This document shows positions 9,327 to 17,649 of a stretch of 64,000 bases of DNA, in pieces. Both the position numbers and the translations under genes were made by a program. Numbering within the stretch: the stretch's first letter is position 1; each line of letters starts with the position of its first letter. The notes beneath the pieces were generated by a model. The model searched no databases and had not been told where the DNA came from. It worked only from the letters and a program-made list of their open reading frames with translations. This stretch comes from Nocardioides sp. L-11A (lineage in GTDB: Bacteria > Actinomycetota > Actinomycetes > Propionibacteriales > Nocardioidaceae): the NCBI GenBank assembly GCA_029961745.1, contig CP124680.1, positions 3,410,001 to 3,474,000 on the forward strand, read 5' to 3'.

Positions 9327-10090
9327 CGGTGGTCACGACTCCTCCACCGGGCGCCGGCGACGACGCCCTGCTCGCCTTCGTCCGCGAGAGTCCCATCCGG
9401 CGCAGGGCGATCGTCGACCATGTCCGGGCGTGGTCACGCACGCTCCAGCCCGGGTCCGAGGTCCTCGACGTCGGCGCCGGCACCGCCCCCTACCGCGCGT
9501 TCTTCGACCACTGCCGCTATCGGACCCACGACTGGGAGAACTCCGTCCACGGCGGCGACGTCGACGTCGTGGGTGACCTGGAGTCCGGCCTCACCATCCC
9601 CGGCGGCGCCTTCGACGGCGTTCTCTGCACCGAGGTCATCGAGCACACGGCGACTCCGGGACGTGCCCTGGCTGAGATCCGGCGCCTCCTCCGCCCAGGC
9701 GGCTCACTGGCGCTGACGGTTCCCTTCGTCGTCCCGCTCCACGAGGAGCCGTTCGACTTCTGGCGGCCCACCTCCCACGGTCTGCACAGGACGTTGGACC
9801 ACGCGGGCTTCACGTCGATCGATGTCCGCCCGATGACGGGGTGGTTCGGCACCGCGGGCGAGGCACTGCGCGACTACGCCTTCGCGACGACGGATCCCAC
9901 CGGTGAGGTCTCCGTCCCGCAGCGTCTGGCGATCCAGGGTGCCAAACTGTCCGCGGTCGCCCTCGGCCGATGGTCCCACCGGCTCGACCGCCTCGACCGG
10001 CGGCGCGCCCTGCCGGTGGGTTGGACGGTCGTGTGCGCCGCGGCGGCGTCGACGCCCGAGCACGAGGAAGGAACTGACGACACCCGATGA
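9323..10090 (+). CDS. Class I SAM-dependent methyltransferase
   Basis: Protein of 255 residues with a Rossmann methyltransferase core. Motif I reads VLDVGAGTAPYRAFF (about 50-64), the acidic residue after strand 2 is in HDWENS, and FDGVLCTEVIEHTATPGRAL is the post-motif typical of polysaccharide and methyltransf_11 enzymes. LLRPGGSLALTVPFVVPLHEEPFDFWRPT continues the fold and includes a conserved HEEPFDFWR segment seen in capsule-cluster methyltransferases. GTG at 9323 (GTGA overlap with the flippase) is taken; GTG at 9329 is an alternative. It probably methylates a sugar of the repeat unit. Confidence 0.82.
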   Translation: MTVVTTPPPGAGDDALLAFVRESPIRRRAIVDHVRAWSRTLQPGSEVLDVGAGTAPYRAFFDHCRYRTHDWENSVHGGDVDVVGDLESGLTIPGGAFDGVLCTEVIEHTATPGRALAEIRRLLRPGGSLALTVPFVVPLHEEPFDFWRPTSHGLHRTLDHAGFTSIDVRPMTGWFGTAGEALRDYAFATTDPTGEVSVPQRLAIQGAKLSAVALGRWSHRLDRLDRRRALPVGWTVVCAAAASTPEHEEGTDDTR

Positions 10091-10614
10091 GGAACCGGCT
10101 GATCCAGTACCTGCTCAACGAGATCGTCGGGAAAGTCCCCTTCGTCGCCTTGCGCCATCATCTCTACGCCCTGGCCGGCGTCGGATTCGGGGAGCGCTCC
10201 GTCGGGATGCTCATGATGCACGTCGAGATCAGCGCTCCGCATCGGCTGAGCGTGGGAGCGAACACCGTCGTCGGCCGGCGATCGCGCCTCGACGCGCGAG
10301 GCGGCATCCGCATCGGAAGCAACGTCAACATCGGCAGTGAGTGCGCGTTGCAGACCGCGAAGCACGACGTCGACTCGCCCTCGTTCGCCGATTCCTACGG
10401 GCCGATCGAGATCGGCGACCGCGCCTGGCTGGGCGAGCGCGTCCTCGTCCTGGCCAATGTCAAGATCGGCGAAGGAGCTGTTGTCGCTGCCGGTGGGGTG
10501 GTCACCAACGACATTCCCCCGTTCACCGTCGCTGCCGGAGTCCCCGCTCGAGTGATCCGCGCTCGAAGGAGAGATCTCACCTACGAACTGAGCTACCGGG
10601 CCGACTTCATCTGA
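10087..10614 (+). CDS. Hexapeptide-repeat acyltransferase (polysaccharide O-acetyltransferase type)
   Basis: Protein of 175 residues with left-handed beta-helix hexapeptide repeats: LSVGANTVVGRRSRLDARGG, IRIGSNVNIGSE, then IEIGDRAWLGERVLVLANVKIGEGAVVAAGG and VVTNDIPPFTVAAGVPARVI, the standard C-terminal signature of LbetaH acetyltransferases (CapG/WcaF/NodL-like). The catalytic histidine is probably in the AKHDVDSP loop. It starts in an ATGA overlap and is the last gene of the operon. The likely role is O-acetylation of the polysaccharide with acetyl-CoA as donor; the acceptor position is unknown. Confidence 0.85.
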   Translation: MRNRLIQYLLNEIVGKVPFVALRHHLYALAGVGFGERSVGMLMMHVEISAPHRLSVGANTVVGRRSRLDARGGIRIGSNVNIGSECALQTAKHDVDSPSFADSYGPIEIGDRAWLGERVLVLANVKIGEGAVVAAGGVVTNDIPPFTVAAGVPARVIRARRRDLTYELSYRADFI

Positions 10615-10716
10615 CGGGTCCGATCGCCCATCGGCTCGACTCCTCGGCCAGCGGCGCGTCCTGTTCTCGGCTGAACGGTCGTCGCGACAGCCGGTGTGCC
10701 CCGGCCGCCGATCTCT

Positions 10717-10740
10717 TCGGCAGGAAGCAGGTTCTGCCGA
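10717..10740 (+). terminator. Possible terminator after the polysaccharide operon
   Basis: TCGGCAG at 10717-10723 pairs with CTGCCGA at 10734-10740, and the outer GCCGATC/GATCGGC can extend the stem. There is no T-run, so termination is only plausible. The rest of the 196-bp gap before the next gene holds a TAGTGT -10-like box at 10768-10773. Confidence 0.35.
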
Positions 10741-10810
10741 TCGGCTGGGGTCCGGTCGGACGGGGTCTAGTGTGCGGGTCACTCACTCACCCACACCTGA
10801 GAGTATGGCG

Positions 10811-11578
10811 ATGATCCGTACGGGCAAGAGGTCAGTCCAAGTGCTCCTCGCGTCTGCTGCCACGGCCGCGCTGGCACTGACCCCCCTCGCGGTAGCCACC
10901 CCGGTGTCTGCTGAGGCCGCGCTGTCGCCCTCGCCGACCTACGCCCAAGCGGGAGTCACCTACGTGGGCTACCCGCTGCCGGGCAGGGTCATGTACGCCA
11001 GTCCCCCGGGCGCCGGGAGAGTCGAGGTCACCGTCTCAGCCGACGGCCGGTCTATCAGCCGGTTCAGCGTCATCGACGCGGTCTTCCCGGCCAATCCCGC
11101 CAACGCCGCGTGCGCCGGCACCCGCTACAGCTACACACTCACCGGTCCGATTCCCATCACCACACCTCCCGGCTACGAGGACGACTACCTGTTCTTCTCG
11201 ACCATGTCCCCCGGTCTCGGTCAGGTGAACGACCTCGAGATCGACGGATCCATCGATCCGGGTCGGATGATCGGCAGGTTCGCCTATGAGGAGCCCGGCT
11301 GGGACGACGATCCCACCAACAAATGCACCACTCAGGGCAATGTCGGCTGGACCGCCTCCGCGCCTGGCGGGTGCCTGGGGTCGCCGGAGCACGTGCAGCT
11401 CCAGAATCGGTCCGACACCCTGACCGAGAAGATCGCCAAGCTGGCGAAGAAGCTCAAGAAGGCCAAGAGGGCCGACAAGGACAAGCGCGTCAGGAAGCTG
11501 AAGCACAAGTCCCGCAAGGCGAAGTCCGAGCTCTCTCAGGTCAATCAGGCCCTGACGTACCTCTGCAACCAGCCGTGA
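10811..11578 (+). CDS. Secreted protein of unknown function with lysine-rich C-terminal tail
   Basis: Unrecognised protein of 255 residues. Residues 1-36 are a Sec signal peptide (charged MIRTGKRS, hydrophobic core, then VSAEAA as the probable cleavage site). The mature domain (about 40-190) is rich in Gly, Pro, Tyr and Thr, has paired cysteines (NAACAGTRYSYTL, NKCTTQG, GGCLGS, and a terminal CNQP) and looks like a small extracellular beta domain. Residues about 195-245 form a strongly basic predicted coiled coil (EKIAKLAKKLKKAKRADKDK and onward). ATG 10811 gives better spacing from the weak TGAGAG than ATG 10805. It is alone, downstream of the polysaccharide operon. The basic tail might bind cell-wall anionic polymers; that is inference. 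Confidence 0.7.
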   Translation: MIRTGKRSVQVLLASAATAALALTPLAVATPVSAEAALSPSPTYAQAGVTYVGYPLPGRVMYASPPGAGRVEVTVSADGRSISRFSVIDAVFPANPANAACAGTRYSYTLTGPIPITTPPGYEDDYLFFSTMSPGLGQVNDLEIDGSIDPGRMIGRFAYEEPGWDDDPTNKCTTQGNVGWTASAPGGCLGSPEHVQLQNRSDTLTEKIAKLAKKLKKAKRADKDKRVRKLKHKSRKAKSELSQVNQALTYLCNQP

Positions 11579-11708
11579 CCAGCAGCAGGATCTCAGCTAC
11601 GAGCTCAACTGATCTGCCCGATCGTCACCAGGAGCGCGACGATCTCACCGCCGAGCGGGACGTGTTCCAGCACGCTGAGACACAGCCCGTCGAACGGCCT
11701 GATGGCGC

Positions 11709-12920
11709 TCAGCCGAGCGCGGACCCCGCGACGTACTCGCCCCAGGGGACGTTCCAGTCGCCCCACCCGTTGCCGGGCTCCATCGGGCGGTCGGTGCCGA
11801 CGTACTCGACGACGTCGCCGCGCCGGGTCATGGAGTAGAGCCAGCCGGCGTTGTCGGTGCTCAGGCCGGTGCAGCCGTGGGAGACGTTGGCGCGGCCCTG
11901 GGAGCCGACGGACCAGGGCGCGGCGTGGATGAACTCGCCGGAGCTGGTCAGCCGCATCGCCCACTTCACGTTGTCGATGTCGTAGGCCTCGGCGGAGCCG
12001 CGGGAGATGCCGACGGTCTCGGAGTTCATCCGCTTCTGGTCGTACTTCTCCATGACGACCTTCACGCCGGAGCGGGTGGTGAAGCCCGGCTTGCCGGTCG
12101 TGACCGGGATGGTGCGCAGCAGCTTGCCGTTCTCGAAGACATTCATCTGATGGGTCTTCGCATTGACCTTGTAGATGTGGGCGGCGCCGACCTCGAAGTC
12201 GACCGTGCGGTCCTCCTGGCCGTAGATGCCTCCGCCGGCGCTCACCCCGTTGACGGCGACGTCGACACTGACCTTGGTGCCGGCCTGCCAGTATGCCTCA
12301 GGACGCCAGTGCGCCTCGGTGCTGCTGAGCCAGTGCCAGGTGCCCGGCTGGGCCGGGGTCGAGGTCACCGTCATGTGCTTCTCGAAGACCGCCTGGTCGG
12401 TGACCGGGAGGTCGAAGGTGACGACGACCGGCATGCCGACCCCCACGGTCTCGCCCTGCAACGGAGCGAGGGACGGGTAGGTCTGCTGGTCCAGGCTCAG
12501 CGCCTGGGTGGTGAAGGACGAGAGACTCTGGACGCGCTTGCCGTCGGCGTTCTCGGCGACCGCGCGCACCCGGTAACGGACGCCCGGCTCGAGGCCTCCG
12601 GCGGAGACCCATCGGGTCCCGTCGGCACGGAGCTCGCCGTCGATCCGGCCGTCCTTGGACTTGAGCACGACCGAGGAGAGCGTGCCCTGCTCGGCCTTGA
12701 CCTTGACCACCTTGTCGACCGCGACACCGGTGGCGTCGTCCGCGACATTGGTCGTCACGACGGCCTCGGACGCGGCCGCCGCGGTGGTCTCATCGTCGGC
12801 GGGACCGGCACCGGGGACCAGGCCCGACCCGTCGCAACCGGCCGCGACGAGAGCCACGGCAACCAGGACCGAGGCAGCGCGCAGGGCACGCGGACGGAGG
12901 TGTGTCGACGGGGAAGGCAC
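11709..12920 (-). CDS. L,D-transpeptidase lipoprotein (YkuD domain)
   Basis: Cross-links peptidoglycan 3-3 by acting on tetrapeptide stems in the periplasm-equivalent space. The 403-residue precursor has a lipoprotein signal (lipobox VAAGC at about 25-29), a low-complexity linker, two Ig-like domains (about 55-250, as in mycobacterial LdtMt2) and a YkuD catalytic domain (about 255-390). The catalytic signature is complete: His332 in IHAAPW, and SHGC with His348 and Cys350. The C-terminal GWGDWNVPWGEY resembles the actinobacterial LdtB tail. Start GTG 12920 is supported by TAGGCT at 12932-12927, 6 nt upstream, so the transcript is probably leaderless. The gap to the previous gene (11579-11708) shows nothing else. 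Confidence 0.93.
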   Translation of the reverse strand: MPSPSTHLRPRALRAASVLVAVALVAAGCDGSGLVPGAGPADDETTAAAASEAVVTTNVADDATGVAVDKVVKVKAEQGTLSSVVLKSKDGRIDGELRADGTRWVSAGGLEPGVRYRVRAVAENADGKRVQSLSSFTTQALSLDQQTYPSLAPLQGETVGVGMPVVVTFDLPVTDQAVFEKHMTVTSTPAQPGTWHWLSSTEAHWRPEAYWQAGTKVSVDVAVNGVSAGGGIYGQEDRTVDFEVGAAHIYKVNAKTHQMNVFENGKLLRTIPVTTGKPGFTTRSGVKVVMEKYDQKRMNSETVGISRGSAEAYDIDNVKWAMRLTSSGEFIHAAPWSVGSQGRANVSHGCTGLSTDNAGWLYSMTRRGDVVEYVGTDRPMEPGNGWGDWNVPWGEYVAGSALG

Positions 12921-12997
12921 CGAAAGAGCCTACCTGCCGGATCCGCCGAATCCCGGCTACGAACACGTCGGCGGTGTCACACCGCCCACCGACGCGG

Positions 12998-13165
12998 GCG
13001 TGGCGCCCGCGCGAAGCGGGAGCGTCGGCCGCCGGACTACCGGTCCCGAGAGCGCCTCGACCGCGTGCGCGGCAGCGCGGCCCGCGTGAAGCGCGTGGAG
13101 CGACGCCCGCGGTCCGAGCTTGCGAGGACCGTGCGGCGGCACTCGACAGGCGACGCGCTCGCGCC
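12998..13165. repeat. GC-rich hairpin repeat, family A copy 1
   Basis: This intergenic stretch shares blocks with 19038-19130: GCGTGGCGCCYGCGCGRAGCG near its left end, then CGCCCGCGGTCCGAGC, GCGAGGACCGTGCGG, and GGCGACGCGCTCG at its right end. The centre folds as CGGTCC/GGACCG. It lies directly after the ctaF stop (13171, minus strand), just as copy 2 lies directly after the erpA-like stop. The left part is longer and more diverged than in copy 2. Confidence 0.6.
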
Positions 13166-13170
13166 ATATA

Positions 13171-13587
13171 TCAGTGGGCGTACTCGCCCCGATAGTACTC
13201 GAAGATCCATCCGGTCAGCGCGATGGCGCCGAGCACGATGCCGATGATGAACAGCCACCAGGCCAGCACCGCGATCGCGAAGACCATCAGGCTGAGGGTG
13301 CCGGCGCACCACAGCGGCCACCAGGAGTACGGCGGGAAGAAGCCCAGCTCGCCCGCGCCGTCGGCGATCTCGCCGTCCTTGAGGTCCTCCGGGCGGGCGT
13401 CCATCCGGTTGGCGTGGAACCCGATGTAGAGGGTGACCATCGCGCACAGGAGGGTGGTCATCACCAGCGCCGAGGTGCCGGTCCAGTCGGGGCCTGCGTC
13501 ACTGGCATCGGTGATGAACCAGTAGGCGGGGCTGACCAGGACCAGGAAGACCGTGGTCACGCCGAAGATCCATGCTTCGACCTTCAT
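13171..13587 (-). CDS. ctaF: Cytochrome c oxidase subunit 4 (actinobacterial)
   Basis: Small membrane subunit of the aa3 oxidase, 138 residues with four hydrophobic helices: two at the N-terminus (about 5-24 and 40-58) and two at the C-terminus (about 90-112 and 114-130). The segments [21 protein letters not shown] and WIFEYYRGEYAH are hallmarks of the actinobacterial CtaF family (PF12270). The ATG overlaps the ctaD stop as ATGA, so the three oxidase genes form one operon ctaC-ctaD-ctaF. It has no cofactor; its role is structural stability of the bc1-aa3 supercomplex. A GC-rich repeat follows the stop. Confidence 0.95.
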   Translation of the reverse strand: MKVEAWIFGVTTVFLVLVSPAYWFITDASDAGPDWTGTSALVMTTLLCAMVTLYIGFHANRMDARPEDLKDGEIADGAGELGFFPPYSWWPLWCAGTLSLMVFAIAVLAWWLFIIGIVLGAIALTGWIFEYYRGEYAH

Positions 13588-15275
13588 CAGGCGTCGACCT
13601 CCTTGGCACCGGGGCCCGCGGCGACCGGCTCGTCATACATCTCGATGGCGGCGATCTCCGGGTGGTGGAGGTCGAACGCCGGCGACTCCGAGCGGATCCG
13701 CGGGATCGAGTGGAAGTTGTGGCGCGGCGGCGGGCAGCTCGTGGCCCACTCCAGCGACCGGCCCCAGCCCCATGGGTCGTCGGTGTTGACCAGTGGACCC
13801 TTGCGGGAGACGTAGACGTTGTAGAAGAACGGCAGCATCGAGGAGGCGAGAATGAACGCGCCGATGGTCGAGATCTGGTTCAGCGTGGTGAAGCCGTCCT
13901 TGGGCAGGTAGTCGGCGTAGCGACGGGCCATGCCCTCGATGCCCAGCCAGTGCTGGATGAGGAAGGTCGTGTGGAAGCCGATGAACAGCAGCCAGAAGTG
14001 GATCTTGCCGAGCCGCTCGTCCAGCATCCGCCCGGTGAACTTCGGCCACCAGAAGTAGAAGCCCGCGAACATCGCGAACACAACCGTGCCGAACACCGTG
14101 TAGTGGAAGTGCGCCACCACGAAGTAGGAGTCGGAGACGTGGAAGTCCAGCGGCGGGCTGGCCAGGATGATGCCCGTCAGGCCACCGAAGAGGAAGGTCG
14201 TGAGGAAGCCGATCGACCAGAGCATGGGTGTGTCCATGCGTACGGACCCGCCCCACATCGTGCCGATCCAGTTGAAGAACTTCACGCCGGTCGGGACCGC
14301 GATCAAGAACGTCATACCGGAGAAGAACGGTAGGTTCACCGCGCCGGTGACGAACATGTGGTGGGCCCACACCGCCACCGACAGGATCGCGATGCCGAGC
14401 GTCGCGCCGACCAGGCCGACGTAGCCGAAGATCGGCTTGCGGCTGAAGACCGGCAGGATCTCGGACACGATGCCGAAGAACGGCAGCGCGATGATGTAGA
14501 CCTCCGGATGCCCGAAGAACCAGAACAGGTGTTGCCACAGGATCGCCCCACCGTGCGATGTGTCGAACACATGGGCCCCGAGCTGTCGATCGGCCTCGAG
14601 GGAGAGCAGCGCGCCGGCGAGGATCGGGAAGGCGATGAGCACCAGGATCGCGGTGATCAGCACGGTCCAGACGAAGATCGGCATCCGGAACATGGTCATG
14701 CCGGGGGCACGCATGCAGATGATCGTGGTGATGAAGTTGACCGCACCGAGGATGGTGCCGAGACCGGCCATCCACAGACCCATGATCCACAGGTCGCCAC
14801 CGGCACCGGGGCTGTTGACCGAGTCGGACAGCGGGGTGTAGGCGAACCAGCCGAAGGAGGCCGCGCCGCCCGGGGTGAGGAAGCCCGCGCCGGCGATCAG
14901 GCCGCCGAACAGGTACAGCCAGTAGCTGAACATGTTGAGGCGCGGGAACGCCACGTCGGGCGCGCCGATCTGCAGCGGCATGATCGCGTTGCCGAACCCG
15001 AAGAACAGCGGGGTGGCGAACAGCAGCAGCATGATCGTGCCGTGCATGGTGAAAAGCTGGTTGTAGAGCTCCTCGTTGACCAGCTGGCTGCCCGGGTAGG
15101 CGAGCTCGGACCGGATGAGCAGCGCCATGATGCCGCCCGCCATGAACCAGGCCATGGCAGTGCCGAAGTACAGGTTGCCGATCAGCTTGTGATCGGTGGT
15201 CGTCATGATGCGGACGAGCTGCTGCCCCAGCGGCTTGCGCTCGGGGAAGTCCGCGGAACGCGCGAGAGTGGTCAC
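13587..15275 (-). CDS. ctaD: Cytochrome c oxidase subunit I
   Basis: Catalytic heme-copper subunit of 562 residues that reduces O2 to water and pumps protons. Twelve helices are evident. Key residues: His78 in TMHGTIM (low-spin heme a ligand), His256 and Tyr260 in [14 protein letters not shown] (CuB ligand and its cross-linked Tyr), His305-His306 in WAHHMFVTG (CuB ligands), and the C-terminal HFHYTVFGT with the remaining heme ligands. The real start is GTG 15275, sharing GTGA with the ctaC stop; sequence further upstream in frame does not match the family. An actinobacterial N-terminus ([14 protein letters not shown] at about 24) follows. Length is normal for the family. Confidence 0.98.
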   Translation of the reverse strand: MTTLARSADFPERKPLGQQLVRIMTTTDHKLIGNLYFGTAMAWFMAGGIMALLIRSELAYPGSQLVNEELYNQLFTMHGTIMLLLFATPLFFGFGNAIMPLQIGAPDVAFPRLNMFSYWLYLFGGLIAGAGFLTPGGAASFGWFAYTPLSDSVNSPGAGGDLWIMGLWMAGLGTILGAVNFITTIICMRAPGMTMFRMPIFVWTVLITAILVLIAFPILAGALLSLEADRQLGAHVFDTSHGGAILWQHLFWFFGHPEVYIIALPFFGIVSEILPVFSRKPIFGYVGLVGATLGIAILSVAVWAHHMFVTGAVNLPFFSGMTFLIAVPTGVKFFNWIGTMWGGSVRMDTPMLWSIGFLTTFLFGGLTGIILASPPLDFHVSDSYFVVAHFHYTVFGTVVFAMFAGFYFWWPKFTGRMLDERLGKIHFWLLFIGFHTTFLIQHWLGIEGMARRYADYLPKDGFTTLNQISTIGAFILASSMLPFFYNVYVSRKGPLVNTDDPWGWGRSLEWATSCPPPRHNFHSIPRIRSESPAFDLHHPEIAAIEMYDEPVAAGPGAKEVDA

Positions 15276-16150
15276 TCTTCCTCTCCCTCGTCGTCGTTGT
15301 TGATGAGCTCGGTGGAGTACTTGCCACCCAGCACCGGCGTCTCCGAGATGTGCGCCGGGTCCTTCGCGAGGTCGGCCAGGAAGGCGTCGTACTCGGACTG
15401 GGTGACGACCTTGACGTTGAAGAGCATCCGCGAGTGGTACGCGCCGCAGAGCTCGTAGCACTTGCCGGCGTACTCACCGGTCTCGGTGGGGGTCACCTGG
15501 TAGGAGTTGTCGTTGCCCGGCACGACGTCCATGCGCATCGCGAAGGCCGGGATGCCGAAGTTGTGGATGACGTCGGGGCTGTAGAGCTGGAACTCGACGG
15601 TCTTGTCGACCGGGATGACCAGCGTCGGGATGTCCTCGCCGGTGCCCGAGACGAAGACGTTGGTGCCCTCGTCGGTCTCGACCGAGTCGGGGTAGTTGAA
15701 CGTCCACGACCACTTCTGGCCGACGACCTTCACCACGACGTCGGGGTTGACGTGCTCGAGCGCGAGGTTCTGCACCCGGACGGTCTGCGCGAAGAACGCG
15801 ATGACCATGATGACCGGGAAGATCGTGTAGAAGATCTCGATCGGCAGGTTGTAGCGGGTCTGCACCGGGACCTCGTCGTCGCTGCGCCGGCGGAACCACA
15901 GCGGCACGCCGATGATCAGCGCCCAGGTGATCACACCGATGATCAGCGCGGCGATCCACGCGCCCTGCCACAACTGCAGGATGTGCTCGCCCTGCTCGGA
16001 CTTGATCTCCGGCATGCCGAACCGCTCCCACTGGGAATCGGTCGAGCAGCCGGACAGCGCGAGCGCGAGTACGACGAATCCGGCGAGCGGGATCGCGCGA
16101 CGGGAACGTCGCTGCGCGCCACGCGTGCGCTCGGGGTGCCACCAGCCCAC
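15272..16150 (-). CDS. ctaC: Cytochrome c oxidase subunit II
   Basis: CuA-bearing subunit, 292 residues. It begins with a lipoprotein signal (lipobox ALSGC at about residue 32), has two transmembrane helices (about 55-80 and 100-122) and a C-terminal cupredoxin domain. The CuA site is complete: Cys231 and Cys235 in CYELCG, His239 and Met242 in YHSRM, plus the upstream His in DVIHNFGIP. It accepts electrons from the bc1 cytochrome cc subunit. Start GTG 16150 has GAGGAAGG about 10 nt upstream; conserved sequence ends there although the frame is open further up. First gene of the ctaC-ctaD-ctaF operon; its promoter lies in the 138-bp divergent gap shared with the cysteine desulfurase. Confidence 0.96.
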   Translation of the reverse strand: MGWWHPERTRGAQRRSRRAIPLAGFVVLALALSGCSTDSQWERFGMPEIKSEQGEHILQLWQGAWIAALIIGVITWALIIGVPLWFRRRSDDEVPVQTRYNLPIEIFYTIFPVIMVIAFFAQTVRVQNLALEHVNPDVVVKVVGQKWSWTFNYPDSVETDEGTNVFVSGTGEDIPTLVIPVDKTVEFQLYSPDVIHNFGIPAFAMRMDVVPGNDNSYQVTPTETGEYAGKCYELCGAYHSRMLFNVKVVTQSEYDAFLADLAKDPAHISETPVLGGKYSTELINNDDEGEEE

Positions 16151-16288
16151 GAACGAGCCTTCCTCTCGAGGGTCAGAACCACTGCGAACACTAGCGGAGG
16201 GCGACCCCGACCGGGGCGCGGGGTGGGTCTTCAGGGGCGCGTGGGGCGGGGCCGGAGCGTACAAGGCGGGCTCAACTAGGGTGCGGAC

Positions 16289-17407
16289 GTGAGCAGCACC
16301 CCCGAGGTCTACCTCGACTCGGCCTCGTCCACCCCGCTCCACCCGGCCGCGCGCGACACCCTGCTCGCCGCCCTCGATCGCGGGTACGGCGATCCGCGGC
16401 GCCTCCACGCGGCCGGGCGCGACGCCCGCCTGCTCCTCGACAACGCCCGTGCCGTGGTGGCCGAGTGCCTCGGCGCCCGGCCCGACGAGGTGGGCTTCAC
16501 CGCCTCCGGGACCGACGCCGTCCACCGGGGTCTGCTCGGTCTCACCGCGGCGACCGGACGCGACGGGATCGTGTACGGCGCGGTCGAGCACTCCTCGGTG
16601 CTGCACGCGGCGGCCTGGCGCCCCTCCCCCGCGCACGCCGTCGTCCCGGTGGACGCGACCGGCCGGGTGGACGTGGCCGCGCTGGCGGCCGCCGCCGGAG
16701 GACCCGGCGTCGGCGCGGTCGCCCTGCAGGCCGCCAACCAGGAGGTCGGGACGCTGCAGCCGGTCGACGAGGTCGAGCTGCCGGCCGGCGTACCGCTTCT
16801 CGTGGACGCGGCGGCCGCGGCCGGGCGGGTGCCGCTCCCCCGGCGCTGGGACGCGCTGACCGCGTCCGCGCACAAATGGGGCGGGCCCGCGGGCGTCGGC
16901 GTGCTGGTCGTGCGGCGCGGCACCCGGTGGACCACCCCCTTCCCCGGCGACGACGGATTGGACCAGCTCGGCGGCTTCCCGGACGTCCCGGCGACCCTGG
17001 CTGCCGCGGCGGCACTGCAGGCCGTGCTGGCCGAGCGGGAGGAGGTCGCGGCGCGGCAGTTCGCGCTCGTCGACCGGATCCGCGCCGCGGCCGGCGCCCT
17101 ACCCGACACCGAGGTGGTCGGCGACGCGACCGACCGGCTGCCCCACCTGGTGACCTTCTCCTGCCTCTACGTCGGCGGCGACGAGATCGTCTCCGCCCTC
17201 GCCCGCCGCGGCTACGGCGTCGCCAGCGGCTCGGCGTGCACCGCCTCCACCCTCGAGCCGAGCCACGTGCTGGCCGCGATGGGAGCGCTCACGCACGGCA
17301 ACGTCCGGGTCTCGCTCGGCCGCGACACCACCGCCGAGCAGGTGGCGGGGTTCTGCGCCGCACTGGCCGACGAGGTCCACCGGATCCGCGCGGAGGCCGG
17401 GCTGTGA
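16289..17407 (+). CDS. Cysteine desulfurase (IscS/NifS-like)
   Basis: PLP enzyme of 372 residues that removes sulfur from cysteine as a persulfide. Motifs seen: YLDSASSTPLHP at the N-terminus, FTASGTDAVHRGLLG (phosphate-binding loop), VEHSSVLHAAAW with the conserved His, NQEVGTLQP, the Schiff-base Lys196 in SAHKWGGPAG, and the catalytic loop SGSACTAS with Cys317. GTG 16289 follows a TAGGGT box (16277-16282) by 6 nt, implying a leaderless transcript. The next gene, a TusA-like carrier, overlaps as GTGA. The pair suggests a dedicated sulfur relay rather than the SUF pathway, as no suf genes are near; an ErpA-like protein sits 1.7 kb away. Confidence 0.92.
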   Translation: MSSTPEVYLDSASSTPLHPAARDTLLAALDRGYGDPRRLHAAGRDARLLLDNARAVVAECLGARPDEVGFTASGTDAVHRGLLGLTAATGRDGIVYGAVEHSSVLHAAAWRPSPAHAVVPVDATGRVDVAALAAAAGGPGVGAVALQAANQEVGTLQPVDEVELPAGVPLLVDAAAAAGRVPLPRRWDALTASAHKWGGPAGVGVLVVRRGTRWTTPFPGDDGLDQLGGFPDVPATLAAAAALQAVLAEREEVAARQFALVDRIRAAAGALPDTEVVGDATDRLPHLVTFSCLYVGGDEIVSALARRGYGVASGSACTASTLEPSHVLAAMGALTHGNVRVSLGRDTTAEQVAGFCAALADEVHRIRAEAGL

Positions 17408-17640
17408 GCACGCCGGCGCCCGAGCTCGACTGTCGCGACCTGCCCTGCCCGCGCCCGATCATCGAGCTGGCCAGGGCGCTGCCGTCGGTCGCGGTGGGCG
17501 ACCTGCTCGCCGTGGTCGCCCGGGACCCGGCCGCGCGGCACGACGTACCGGCGTGGTGCCGGATGCGCGGGCAGGAGTACGTCGGCGAGGAGGTCGCCGA
17601 CGACGGCGCGCCCCGCTACGTCGTACGGCGCCGCGGCTGA
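17404..17640 (+). CDS. TusA-family sulfurtransferase
   Basis: Small sulfur carrier of 78 residues. The family signature CPxP is seen in DCRDLPCPRPIIELARAL, with the probable persulfide Cys15 (Cys10 also present), followed by the DLLAVVARDPAARHDVPAWCR stretch that matches the second half of the TusA fold. It overlaps the cysteine desulfurase by 4 bp, which strongly suggests that it receives persulfide from that enzyme. The final acceptor (tRNA thiolation, molybdenum cofactor or other) is not visible here; a molybdopterin oxidoreductase is encoded at 39407 but far away. The gene ends 9 bp from the convergent kinase. Confidence 0.88.
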   Translation: MSTPAPELDCRDLPCPRPIIELARALPSVAVGDLLAVVARDPAARHDVPAWCRMRGQEYVGEEVADDGAPRYVVRRRG

Positions 17641-17649
17641 GGCCGCCGC

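Noticed and set aside
11579..11708. Possible small gene between the secreted protein and the L,D-transpeptidase
   Set aside because: No start with ribosome site or -10 box and no protein-like pattern in the 130 bp.
13587..15461. Longer N-terminus for CtaD
   Set aside because: Sequence upstream of GTG 15275 is out-of-frame reading of ctaC; family N-terminus and the GTGA overlap fit 15275.
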